Below are positions 1 to 9,965 of a DNA stretch of 64,000 nucleotides, in pieces (within the stretch, counting starts at the first letter, position 1; the number at the start of each line of letters is the position of its first letter). The position numbers were made by a program, and so were the translations under genes. Source of the stretch: Hirundichthys speculiger (Eukaryota > Chordata > Actinopteri > Beloniformes > Exocoetidae); contig JAGFBZ010000814.1 of NCBI GenBank assembly GCA_018398805.1, forward strand, positions 4,920,001 to 4,984,000, written 5' to 3'. The notes under the pieces were generated by a model. That model was not told the DNA's origin. It saw only the letters and a program-made list of their open reading frames with translations, and searched no databases.

Positions 1-1744
1 TCTGATGGTCCTTGCTTTCTTGGAGATTCAGGTTATTCTGTCTCCTACAAACTAGGGTCCCAGAAATGCCAACACCCCTTCATGTGGGAGTTTTAAACAC
101 AATGGGAGAGAGAAAATATGACCATTCAGACAGACAAAACAACGCAAGTCAACATTCTGAATCATTTGTAGTCAGCAGGATACTTCTTGGCTGTTCTTTA
201 TTCCCTACTTCATACCCAAACTGCTCATAAGAGCTGCAATACTTCAGAACCAGATATGGAACCGTACTTATCGAAATATGCCTAGCTCTTTTGCACAATG
301 CTGTCCCACCTCTGAAATAACAGAGGTTTAACAGAGGCTGCTTATTCGTGTCAGTGATGCGTTGCACAGTGACTATGTTGTTATCTAAGTTGTCACAACA
401 CTTTTCTGTCACAACAAGCTAAACATTTGGCTTTGCTTCAGACTCAGCATGGATTATTATTAATCATACTAGGGGGCTATTGGATCATGAGTCATGTCCA
501 CTTTGGCATTTTTGATAGTTTCAGATAGTGATTAATTAGTGGGTTCCATCCTCCACTTAAAATAGGTCACCCATGCTCATATCTGTCCTGGATAATTACA
601 TGTGGTAGAAAAAAGGTTTGTGATTTAAGGCAAATTTCAAAAAACCAAAACAACAACACTGGGTGGAGGGAGCTACACTATCAGTACGCTAATTGGATCA
701 GTTTGCAGCTAAATATCATTAAATACATGATACAAACTATATGTAGACCTACTTTATTAAAAGTTTGGAAGTAAATTCATATGCAAATTATATCAAGACA
801 GTGTCGTAGATGATGTCTCTCAAGTGTGTCTACTTAATTTCAGTTTTAATCACCTCATATTCTGAATCTTGTGAAGTAGCTTTGGAGCCTCCACGCTAAT
901 TCAAAAAGGCTAATAAAATCAAATATGTAATTTATATGTATACATCCCAAAACACTTCCTTGTGATGGAGCAAGACCAAAATACCTCAAAAAGCTGCATG
1001 GTTTGGATGATTATGATAATGCTGATCTGCTAATGTCATTTTGAGTCTGAGGCTGAAGAAGCTATCATAGTAACTAGCAATCATCCCAGAAAATCAAATC
1101 AGAAGCTTTGGTGTGTCTCCAAAACAACCTAGAGATATAACGGCAACAATCTTTGAACTGTAAATCACATTTGAAAGCTGTTCACATCTCCAATTTGCCT
1201 TGTTTTAGCTACTTATCAGAATATCTCTGGTGTAAAAGTGAGTGCATTGGAGAAGCTTCAGTTAGCCTATTTAACCACCCACCTGGGCCTATACCACCCA
1301 CCTTAGCATATGAGTCACACTTTGCTTTCTCTTTCACACAGGCTGAGCAGGAGAATCGGCAGCACAGGACAGCTCTGTACAGTGTGTGAGTGTGGGTGGA
1401 ACAGCCTTATGGGTTCAGTCATTCAACCAACCATGAGGGCATCAAAGAGACACAAGGAGAAACAGAGAGGCAGAAACAGTGCAAAAGAAAGAGGGAAAAG
1501 GAAGACAGAGAAAAAGAGACTCAAAACAAAATGTCAACCAAAAAATATGGGAATATCAGGGTGAGTACAGGATGCATAGAAAGTGAAATGGAAAAGAAAA
1601 GAAGTTACAGGACAGATGGGCCTGACACGAGAAGAGTTGGTATATAGAGATGAAAATACAGAGCAAAGAAAAGAAACATGTCCTCCTCTACAGCTAATGC
1701 CTGATTTAGGCAGCCACTGATGAGAGCAGTGATATTACTTGTGG
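1..1744. other. AT-rich non-coding stretch, nothing recognised
   Basis: No recognisable gene or repeat. Open frames are all under 100 codons, carry no domain motif and have no splice context. A purine-rich patch at about 1440-1550 gives low-complexity lysine/arginine frames that are probably chance. Confidence 0.6.
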
Positions 1745-1757
1745 CATAGCTCAACTC

Positions 1758-2114
1758 CATCTATCCATCATCTATACCCGCTTAATCCTCTGCAGGGTCA
1801 CAGGGATCTGCTGGAGCCTATCCCAGCTTTCTTTGGGTGAAAGGCAGGGATACACCCTGGACAGGTCGCCAGTCCATTGTAGAGCCACATGTAGATAAAC
1901 AACCACACACACTCACAATCACTCCTATGGGCAATTTAGAACCACCAATTAACCTAACATGCATGTCTTTGGACTCTGGGAGGAAGCCGGCGTACCCGGA
2001 GGAAACCCACGCAAGCACAGGGAGAACTCCATACAGAAAGGCCCCTGTGAAGGATTGAACCAGGAACCTTCTAGCTGTGAGGCAACAGTGCTGACACCAA
2101 GCCACCGTGCTGCC
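1758..2114 (-). mobile_element. tRNA-derived SINE with LINE-like tail (copy 1)
   Basis: A 357-bp retroposon read on the minus strand. The right end is the tRNA-like head: complement of 2051-2061 reads GGTTCAATCCT, a near-perfect RNA polymerase III B box, and the A-box region lies at about 2093-2105. The left end is the short-repeat tail (TGGATAGATGG on the minus strand), as in fish SINEs that share tails with L2-type LINEs. It is flanked by a perfect 13-bp target-site duplication, catagctcaactc, at 1745-1757 and 2115-2127. The same family recurs at 8054-8415 and as an old copy at 50411-50645. It could alternatively be called the 3' end of an L2/Maui-like LINE; the A/B boxes and the nearly equal length of the two young copies favour a SINE. 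Confidence 0.8.
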
Positions 2115-2127
2115 CATAGCTCAACTC

Positions 2128-2449
2128 ACATACCACAAAATATTTTCTAACAGGATCATTGTTGTGAGACATGAAGCCTTTGTTATGCCAAATTAGATAA
2201 GGACACGGATCTTGCTTTTTTGATGGCACTGAGATAGAAAATGAGACCAGTTAAACACAAGGAAGAGGATCTAAATGAAATAAACAAAGTGACAGTAAAG
2301 CATCCGGTGATGGATACTAATGATATTTAAGTGCTTGCTTGTATATGTATTTTAGAGATTTTATGCATAATATGACTTGCAATATTGCAAGTAAGAAAAG
2401 TGTGCTTTAAGAATATCTGCTTAAATAACAATCAATTATTTTTCAACGT
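2128..2449. other. AT-rich spacer, nothing recognised
   Basis: No motif seen. It runs up to the left end of the hAT element; its last 8 bases (ttcaacgt, 2442-2449) are the probable decayed target duplication of that element. Confidence 0.5.
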
Positions 2450-3237
2450 CAGGGGTGTCAAACTCTTTTTCATCCCTGGGCCACATCTTCAACATGGTTA
2501 CTGTCAAAGGGCCATTTATTCTTTGATTTTCTTTCAACCAGCTGTGTTGTCAGATTTCCCAGTACCTCCTGAACTTGGTCTACGATGACAAACTGACATT
2601 AAGATTGTGTTTCCGGTGTTTCCAATGTATGTTTAGCTGGTGCTGATTTAAAAATGTATATTCAGAAAGACATGGATTGACTTGGATCTTGGAATTTTTT
2701 TTCTTTTTGTTGCTTTTCTCAGTGTAAAAATTACAGATTCTTTTAATGTAAATTAACGTTTGCAAAATCAAAACTTTTGTACATTAACTGTGATGTTGTT
2801 TTAGAATTAGAACATTTTATAAAATTGTAACTTTTTGCCCTAAAATCAAAATTTTTTGTTTTGTATAAAAAAAAAAAAGACTTTTTGGTAAACATTTGCA
2901 ACTTCTTTGAAACTTCTTGTTCTAAAATTGTAACTTGGAATTATGCATTTTTCTTGAAAAAATGATATTCTGCCCTCACTAGGATGTAAAGCTGTTTTCT
3001 AGCTTGGCAGATAGACAAACAGGTTCCTTAATAAACATCCAGGGGTCGACAGGTAGTTGTTACAGCAGTTGCTTGCAACTGAAAGGGAGATGGACGCCCC
3101 TTGCCGCTGGAGTCCTAGGGGGGTGGGGCTAGCGCCCCCACCCTCGACACTCGCCTGCTACACATCCAAACACCAACCTTGATCCGCTCCGCTGGAGTAC
3201 CCCCGCCACGGCCTTCCGCCGGCGGGAGGCACGACGC

Positions 3238-4455
3238 ATGAAGGAGGCAGGGCAAAGCCCTCGGGACCCCTGCCCCCCGATTGGAGGGAAACCGCTGAGC
3301 ACCCAGGTCAGGCGTGGGCGGCGGCGTAGGGGCGGCGCTAAGGTGACGTCCACCGGAAACCGGTCTCCAAGGTTGAACCTGAGGAGGTCCATCCGGGTGG
3401 GCGCCTGGAACGTCACCTCGCTCCATGACGACGACCATCTGCCCCTGGTATCTGCGGAACTCGGTCGGCTCGGCATTGGCATCGCGGCACTGTCCGAAGT
3501 GAGGAGGCCCAGGAGTGGCGAGATCAGTTCAGGTGGATACACCTACTACTGGTCTGGACGCGCCAACGGCTGGCACACGGAGGGCGTGGCTGTGGCCGTT
3601 GCTGACCGACTGACACCAATGATATCAGAGGTCACCCCTGTCAACGAGCGTGTTATCAGACTGAGGATCACACATTCTTTGGGTGTGATCTCCTTGGTCT
3701 CAGTATACGCTCTGGGCCGAGTGAACTGGGCCGAGTGAACTGAATGTGAAGGAAGCCTTCTACTCCCAACTCAACGCGGTGGTGGATTCGTGTCCCCGGA
3801 GGGATACCCTTATTGTTCTGGGGGACTTCAATGCGACGTCTGGGACTGATCGGGATGGCTACGAGTTGTGCGTTGGTCCTCACGGTTCTGGAGCCAGGGA
3901 TGAAAGCTCATCATTGCTCGTCGGCTTTGCTAATTGCTGGATCCTGGTTCCAGAGGTCGGATTCTCGCCGCCTGACCTGGTACGCCAGGGACGGGCGTGT
4001 GAAGAAGTAGATCAACCACATACTCGTGGGCGGTCGCTGGCGACTCGTTCAGAACTGCAGAGTCTTTCGCAGTGCAATGTTTCTCTCGGCAGACCACAAG
4101 CCTGTTGTTGCTACTCTGAAACTGCGCCTGAAATCCCAAAGGCTACCCCCATCTAGACGTCGTCTGAATGTTGGTCTTCTGAAGGAAGAAGGCGTAGCCG
4201 ACGAGTACGCTCGCAGGCTTGGGGAATGTCTTGGGGAGCCCGATACTGCGGCGGAACCTGAAGATCTCTGGTCGGGTCTCAAGACCAACATCCTTGAAGT
4301 GTCGGATGCCTGTCTTGGAAGTTCTCCCCGGAAGACTAGAGGGTTCCTCACCCGGGAAACACAGGACCTCATCGAGGAGAGTCGCAGGGCGTTGCTCGTT
4401 GGCAGGGCCGACAGGCACAGGGAACTGAAGAAGGAACTGCGATCCGCCGTCTCTC
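3238..4455 (+). pseudogene. RTE LINE endonuclease domain, broken
   Basis: The N-terminal half of the LINE polyprotein encodes an apurinic/apyrimidinic-like endonuclease that would nick target DNA to prime reverse transcription. Visible motifs in order: GAWNVTSL (about 3400), ALSEVRRP, TEGVAVAV, then LIVLGDFNAT (about 3810), SWFQR and DHKPVVATL (about 4095-4120), matching the metal-binding and catalytic blocks of the family. It is dead: an exact 14-bp tandem duplication (gggccgagtgaact, 3714-3727 and 3728-3741) disrupts the frame, another frameshift lies near 3920, and a TAG at 4009-4011 replaces a conserved acidic codon just before INHILVGG. The end of this part joins the reverse transcriptase in another frame near 4455-4475, where the usual linker of roughly 100 residues appears to be missing. 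Confidence 0.85.
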
Positions 4456-4473
4456 GAGGAAACTCGGAAGGCG

Positions 4474-6000
4474 GTGGAGCAGTTGAAGGATGGGAAAGCG
4501 GCCGGGGTGTGTGGGGTTCGCGCGGAGATGCTCAGGGCTGGTGGGGACTCCGTCCTCCTGTGGTTGCACACTCTCTTGTGTGCCGTTTGGCGCACAGGCG
4601 TCATCCCCACCGACTGGAGAAAGGGCATTGTTGTCCCTATCTGGAAGGGAAAGGGCGACGTACGGGAGTGTAACAACTACAGGGGGATCACGCTCCTCTC
4701 GGTGCCAGGCAAGGTGCTGGCTTGGATTCTCCTGAATAGAGTTCGCCACCAACTGCTCGCTCACCAACGCCCTGAACAGGCCGGTTTCACACCCAAGAGG
4801 TCAACCGTGGACCGCATCCTGGCGCTCCGTGTCCTCACCGAACGCATGCGCGAATTCCGACGTGGGCTGCTTGCAGCCTACGTGGACTTTCGCAAAGCGT
4901 TCGACTCAGTGAACCGAGATGTGCTCTGGAGGATTCTAGGTCTGCGCGGAATCCCACCAAAGCTGGTGCAGCTGATTTCTGCCCTCTACTCTGGTACAGA
5001 AAGCGCTGTGCGGTGTGGGGGCCATGTCTCTGACTCATTCCCAGTAGATACTGGTGTGAGGCAGGGATGTGTTCTCGCTCCCACACTGTTCAACGCCTGT
5101 ATGGACTGGATATTGGGACGGACTGTCACTGCATCTGGCTGCGGTGTATCGTTCGGGGATCTCCGGGTCACTGACCTGGACTTCGCGGACGATGCCGTGG
5201 TTTTCGCGGAGACAATGGAGATCCTGGCTGACGCACTTGGTAAGCTGAGCGAGGAGGCGGAACCGATCGGGCTGCGTGTCTCTTGGGTCAAGACCAAGGC
5301 CCAAGCTTTTGGTGACATCTTGGATGCAGCCACCGAGCATGTCCTTGTGGGGGATGAGAAGGTCGAAATCACGGAAACGTTCACTTATCTCGGCAGCGTA
5401 ATTCATTCCTCCGCGAGCAGCCAAGCAGAAGTCAAAAGACGTCTGGGCTGCGCGTGGGGCACAATGAATTCGCTGGACAAGGGTGTCTGGCGATCTCGGC
5501 ATCTGTGCAAGAGAACGAAGTTGCGGGTCTTCAGCTCACTGGTCCTCCCAGTCTTGCTCTACGGATGCGAGACTTGGACCCTGACCGCTGAGCTGAGGAA
5601 CCGGTTAAACTCGTTCACCACGACTGCCTTGCGTCGGGTCCTGGGGTACCGATGGAACGACTACGTGTCGAACGATCGCGTGCTCCGGGAGGCTGGCATG
5701 AGGCAGGTGACTTGCCTGATGCCGAGAGCGCCAACTACGCCCTCTATGGACATGTGGCTAGGTTTCCACCATCCGACCCCGTCCATTGTATTCTCTCTTG
5801 TAGAGATCCGACTGGATGGAAGAGGCCGGTGGGCCCAGCCACATGCCTCGTGGTTGCGTCAGATTGGCCGGCGAACTGGGGCGAATGGGGACGGGCCTGG
5901 CGCTTGCCTGGCGGACCGCCCAGCGGAGACCGAAGGAGTACCGGAGGAAGGTGGATGCAGCAAAGCGCTGCCGCAGCGTATGCCCCCATACCTGACCTGA
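4474..6000 (+). pseudogene. RTE LINE reverse transcriptase domain
   Basis: A 508-codon open stretch holding the polymerase of the RTE LINE. Motifs in order: KGKGDVRECNNYRGITLLS, QAGFTPKRST, YVDFRKAFDSVN (block A with catalytic Asp), GVRQGCVLAPTLFN (block B), FADDAVVFA (block C with both catalytic Asp, about 5185-5205), then TYLGSVIH and LPVLLYGCETWTL of the thumb region. The catalytic core is intact. The C-terminus is not: the true reading continues in another frame at about 5710 (ALYGHVARFPP), returns near 5830 (PHASWLRQI) and shifts again near 5900, so the last 100 residues of the frame are mixed. The copy is therefore probably inactive. Family: RTE clade, firm; exact subfamily not assigned. 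Confidence 0.9.
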
Positions 6001-6765
6001 CCGACAGGTAAGTTTTAGATGATTACTGTCAGAAACACTGTGAAACTGCAATACAGAAATGAAAATAAAATGTTACAAAGGTAATGCATTTGACTTTTCT
6101 TTTACATCAACAAACGCTGAGTCATTAATTATTAACACGTATACACAAACATGTGCTGAAAATATCATTGAGTAGTCACTGCAGTAAACGGCCGATTAGC
6201 TTGATGCTAACATAACATTGAAAACGCCATAGACCGGCTAACGCGTTAGCATCGCTCCCGTTTTTAAGTTTTAAGTCACAAATTATGAACGGTTTCAGAA
6301 GACTCTAACAGGTAAATTCAACATAAAGAGGTAAGTATTACTTACAGACATATGCTCTTTAGGCTTCAGCAAAGAAAAAGTAAATGAGGAGCAGAAAAAC
6401 AACACAGCTTTGCTTGAGACTTTCTTTACTGGGAGAACACTTCGGCAAACCTACATGGACAAAACACACATTAACCTTAAAGGGGCAGCACAAAGGACAC
6501 ATTTTTGGTATAATTGCAATATTGTATTTTTTTTTTTACTTAAATTGCTACTTTTAACCTTATAACTGCTTAAAGGTCTCCCAGCATCTCTCATCTCAGT
6601 TATTTGAATTTTTGACATCTATACCAACTTGAATCGGCAGCTGCATTCACAGCCCTTACACGTTCCATCAGAAATTTTCCAGTTATAAGTGTAGGATCAC
6701 CTTTGCAAAGTAGATACTGGACTGGATTGGTCACAGGCCTTGAGTTTGACACGTGTGTTCTATGT

Positions 6766-7933
6766 AGATGGCATAGTGGGAGAAGTTCTTTGAGCTGTGA
6801 GCTGTGAGCTTTCCTGGTTTGCTATATCAAAAGCTTGGACAGAGTAGCAAATTGTACAACCGTTTAGTCATTCTATGCTTACATTTTAACTGCTTCTTGT
6901 CCTAACACCAAAACAACAAAACAAAAAAGGTTATTCATATCTTTGAATGCACCTCAATGCATCTGTTCTTTTTTCCTTTGGATACTGCATTCATAACGCT
7001 GAAGTGCTACCAGCTACTAGACTTTTATATACATCTATCAGGTAAGTTATCAAAACTGATTCAGTGTTACTTTAAGCTAGGCCTTGATTGTGAGCACAAT
7101 CAGTCTTTTAGTCTTCACATTATATCTTCTTGTATTTTCTTATCAGTTCTGTTTCCTCCAGCACCAAGCACATGAGAAGTCTTTTCAGCTAACTGGTAGA
7201 TTAGTCTTTCAATAGCTGGCCTGATCCTATCAAGGAGTCTTTGTTTTTAACTGCTACTGGGATAATGCACTAAAGAGGGATTCTTAAGTCTTAGACAGAA
7301 ATCTTGTGACAGAAAAGCCTAAAACCAGGCAGACCCATTAACATGCTTTCTTTCCCCTCATCACATTCTGTCTTCTCAGTGAGGGCTGCTACCAACTCCA
7401 CGATCAGTGTTTAAGAACTAAAGATTAGTTTGCTTCTTTTTCTCCTCTTAAAGGAAAATTTCAATTCAAATTTACAAATCAGACCTGTATGCACATGCAC
7501 ACCTGTATCATTGTTGAATACTTTTTTTCATTCTTCTGATTTGAACACTGCTTCCTTCTAGGCAATAAGCCTTCTTTATGAAAATTATATACTGTACAGC
7601 TTAGTGTAAGGGGTGTGGGCATCCTGCTGTGTCCTCATTTAAGAAAAAAAAAATCAAAACCTTAAGCAGGATGTGATAAACTAATTAAATCATAGGTCTA
7701 ACAGCTTTAACACCTTTAGCAGCAAAAACTTTCAACTTTCAGGCCTTAGCTTTGTATAAGACTAATAATCATCACATCCTTGTGGAAAAAAAAAATTTTT
7801 TTCATTTGTTTATGCACACCTCTCCTAACATCCCTCGACAGCATTTCAATAACGCTGGATTTTGACAAGACCATTGTAAGACTGTTGTTTTTTGTTTTTT
7901 TGTTTTTTTTCTCTTCTTCTTTCTATACCATTT
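6766..7933. other. Non-coding stretch, nothing recognised
   Basis: AT-rich sequence with short homopolymer runs (for example A8-A10 near 7645 and 7785). No repeat ends or coding motifs recognised. Confidence 0.5.
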
Positions 7934-8771
7934 TGTTGCAGATAGGATTGTGGGGGTTGGCTCCCCACAAAATGCAGAAGGATAGGAGGCAGGAGCTTCC
8001 AACAAAAAGTACTTTTATTAACAAAAAGAAAAACAAAACTTAACTGAAAAATCCATCCATTATCTATACCCGCTTAGTCCTCTGCAGGGTCACAAGGATC
8101 TGCTGGAGCCTATCCCAGCTCATTTCGGGCAAAAGGCAGGGGAACACCCTGGACAGGTCGCCAGTCCATCACAGGGCCACATATAGACGAACAACCACGC
8201 ACGCTCACAATCACTCCTACGGGCAATTTAGAACCACCAATTAACCTGACATGCATGTCTTTGGACTGTGGGAGGAAGCTGGAGTACCCGGAGGAAACCC
8301 ACGCATGCATGGGTAGAACATGCAATCTCCACACAGAAAGGCAGAAAGAAGGTTCAAACCAGGAACCTTTTTGCTGTAAGGCAACAGTGCTGACCACTAA
8401 GCCACCATGCTGCCCTAACTGAAAAATCAACAAGGTAAATAAGCAATAAGACAGGGAACACTCAGGAGCCAGGATCATGGGATGATTGACAGTGAGGATC
8501 AACAGACGAACCAGCAAGGCATGAAGGGAAAGACAAACCCCTTTAAATAAACTCAAGAACAAATGAGACACAGGTGCAGACAGTCAGGGAGATGCACAAG
8601 GGGAAGTAGAATGGAACTCAACGGGGGAAAGACGTGTTCAAATGAAACCAGAAAGTAAAGTTATCATCAACAGAAGGGAACACAAGAATAACAGCCCAAA
8701 CCAAGAAAACCCTGAAAAAACACAAAAACCGTACCCAAGACCACATAGTAAACCCGAAACAGTGACAGGAT
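7934..8771 (-). mobile_element. LTR-like or unclassified interspersed repeat, interrupted by a SINE
   Basis: On the minus strand the sequence begins TGTCACTGTTTCGGG (complement of the region ending at 8771), has a TATTTAAAG-like box in the middle, an AATAAAA signal (complement of about 8013-8022) close to its end, and finishes GCAACA at 7934. Together these are what a solo LTR looks like: TG...CA ends, TATA-like box, polyadenylation signal. The phrase complementary to 7964-8000 (CTCCTGCCTCCTATCC...CTGCATTTTG) is one I associate with a common fish repeat. Without the SINE at 8054-8415 it is about 460 bp. No clean 5-bp target duplication was found and no internal region adjoins it, so the LTR call and both edges are tentative. 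Confidence 0.45.
8054..8415 (-). mobile_element. tRNA-derived SINE with LINE-like tail (copy 2)
   Basis: Same family and orientation as the copy at 1758-2114. The A box is exact: complement of 8394-8404 reads TGGCTTAGTGG. The B-box region is the complement of 8350-8360, GGTTTGAACCT. A perfect 13-bp target duplication, taactgaaaaatc, flanks it at 8041-8053 and 8416-8428. It interrupts the LTR-like repeat at 7934-8771, giving a relative age for the two. Confidence 0.85.
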
Positions 8772-9484
8772 CATTGTTATTACATAACCAGTCAAGTTCA
8801 TGCGTAACTGTAACAATGGCTGGAAAATTAGCCCAAATCATTGCCCCCACCACTGTGCTTGACAGTTCATCTGAGGTGTTTGTGCAGGTTTGCTGCCTTT
8901 GGTTTGGAACCAAACATGGTGCAGTGCATTGTGGGCAAATATCTCTGCCTTGGTCTCTTATGTTTGAAGGACATTGGCTGAAAGGTTTTTTGGTTTACTC
9001 AGATGAAACTTTGTAAAACTAAATCATGCGGCCATGATGTCTTGAAAGAGAATATGGTTAAAAATAGGTTTTGATAAGTTGTTTATAATCAAGATAGCTT
9101 ATCATCAAAATTGCATCAAAATTAGTGGATCGTGATAATATCATGACATATTATGTTTTACAGTGTATTTCTATAGTTCATTATTTCTATAGTTCATCAA
9201 ATGGGGACATAAGCAAAAACTAGTCTTTTTTTTTTATAACAAGTTGAATGATATAATTAGGGATCTTTCAGTTTTTAACAAAAGGGAATTTTCTCTTTCA
9301 AACTGATTAAAGTGAATTCTTGAAAAATGTGTATTTTATCACATTAAAATTGTTGGTGTGGCTGCAGCACCTCAAAAATGTAAAAAAAAAAAAAAAAACA
9401 TTGAAAACAAGGGAGAAAAATTTGGTAGGAAAAAAATAAAATGTTTAAAATTTACTTTAAATTCTTTACCAGCCATATTGTCTT
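8772..9484. other. AT-rich stretch with a short tandem duplication
   Basis: No gene or mobile element recognised. tatttctatagttcat occurs twice in tandem at about 9167-9198. An A-run lies at about 9380-9397. Confidence 0.5.
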
Positions 9485-9965
9485 TTTTTTGTTTTGTCCC
9501 TCCCGCCCTGCGGGGGATTTGGGGTGTGGTCGCAGGTCCTGGCCACTGGGGCGTATCCCGGCTTTTGGGGCCGCCGGTGGTGGCCTACCTGCGCCGGTGC
9601 GTGGGCCCGGGTGCGCCCCTGCTGGTGGGCTGGGTGCCCGGGGGGGGGTCTTGGGTGTGTGTGTGTGGGGGGGTGTTGGCTTGCTGCGGACTGGTGTGCG
9701 GCGGCGTAGGGGGGTGCTGTGCGGCCTTCCTGGCGTGGCCCTCTGGTCCGGGCCGCTTTTCCGTCGTTTGTCGCCGCTGCTGTGCTGCGGGGGGGGGGGG
9801 GGGGGGCTGTCTCAGCTGGCCTCGGGGGGGGGGGTCGCGTCCCCCTGGTTTCCCTCTCCTTCCCTCTCTCTGCCCCACCCATCTCCCCCTTACGCTCCCT
9901 ACCGGCGGTTGGTGGGGGCGGGGGTCTCAGCTGCCCCTGGGCTGCATGGGGTGACGGCTACTGGC
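9485..9965. repeat. GC-rich unclassified repeat block
   Basis: An abrupt change from AT-rich host sequence to about 480 bp of strongly G-rich sequence with several G runs of 8-17 bases (9641-9648, 9790-9806, 9826-9833). Open frames on both strands are low-complexity Gly/Pro/Arg/Cys and look like by-products of composition. I recognise this style of G-rich block from other fish genomes as an interspersed repeat segment but cannot name the element. No terminal repeats or target duplication were found. The many G runs could form quadruplexes. Confidence 0.5.

Larger units (their letters stand above)
3056..6001 (+). mobile_element. RTE-clade non-LTR retrotransposon, decayed
   Basis: About 2.9 kb of GC-rich, CpG-containing sequence with an AP-like endonuclease followed by a reverse transcriptase, the single-ORF order of RTE LINEs. 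It is bounded by the 9-bp direct repeat cgacaggta at 3047-3055 and 6002-6010, a candidate target duplication. The 5' non-coding leader runs to about 3237 and the 3' end stops shortly after the coding region, as RTE elements usually do. It lies inside the hAT element at 2450-6757, so it is the younger insertion. The composition contrasts sharply with the AT-rich host. Confidence 0.85.
2450..6757. mobile_element. hAT-type non-autonomous transposon split by an RTE LINE
   Basis: The left end CAGGGGTGTCAAACTC (2450-2465) matches the inverted right end (complement of 6742-6757, CACACGTGTCAAACTC) at 14 of 16 positions. Such CAGGGGTGTCAA ends are typical of Charlie-like hAT elements in vertebrates. 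The flanking octamers ttcaacgt (2442-2449) and ttctatgt (6758-6765) match at 6 of 8, as expected for an old 8-bp hAT target duplication. Without the LINE at 3056-6001 the element is about 1.36 kb and shows no transposase frame, so it was non-autonomous. The right arm (6010-6757) and the left arm (2466-3046) are AT-rich non-coding sequence. Confidence 0.72.

Noticed and set aside
3115..3542. Minus-strand frames of 107 and 137 codons over the LINE endonuclease
   Set aside because: They are opposite-strand shadows of the GC-rich plus-strand LINE coding sequence and have no domain motifs. The same applies to minus-strand frames over 4049-6051.
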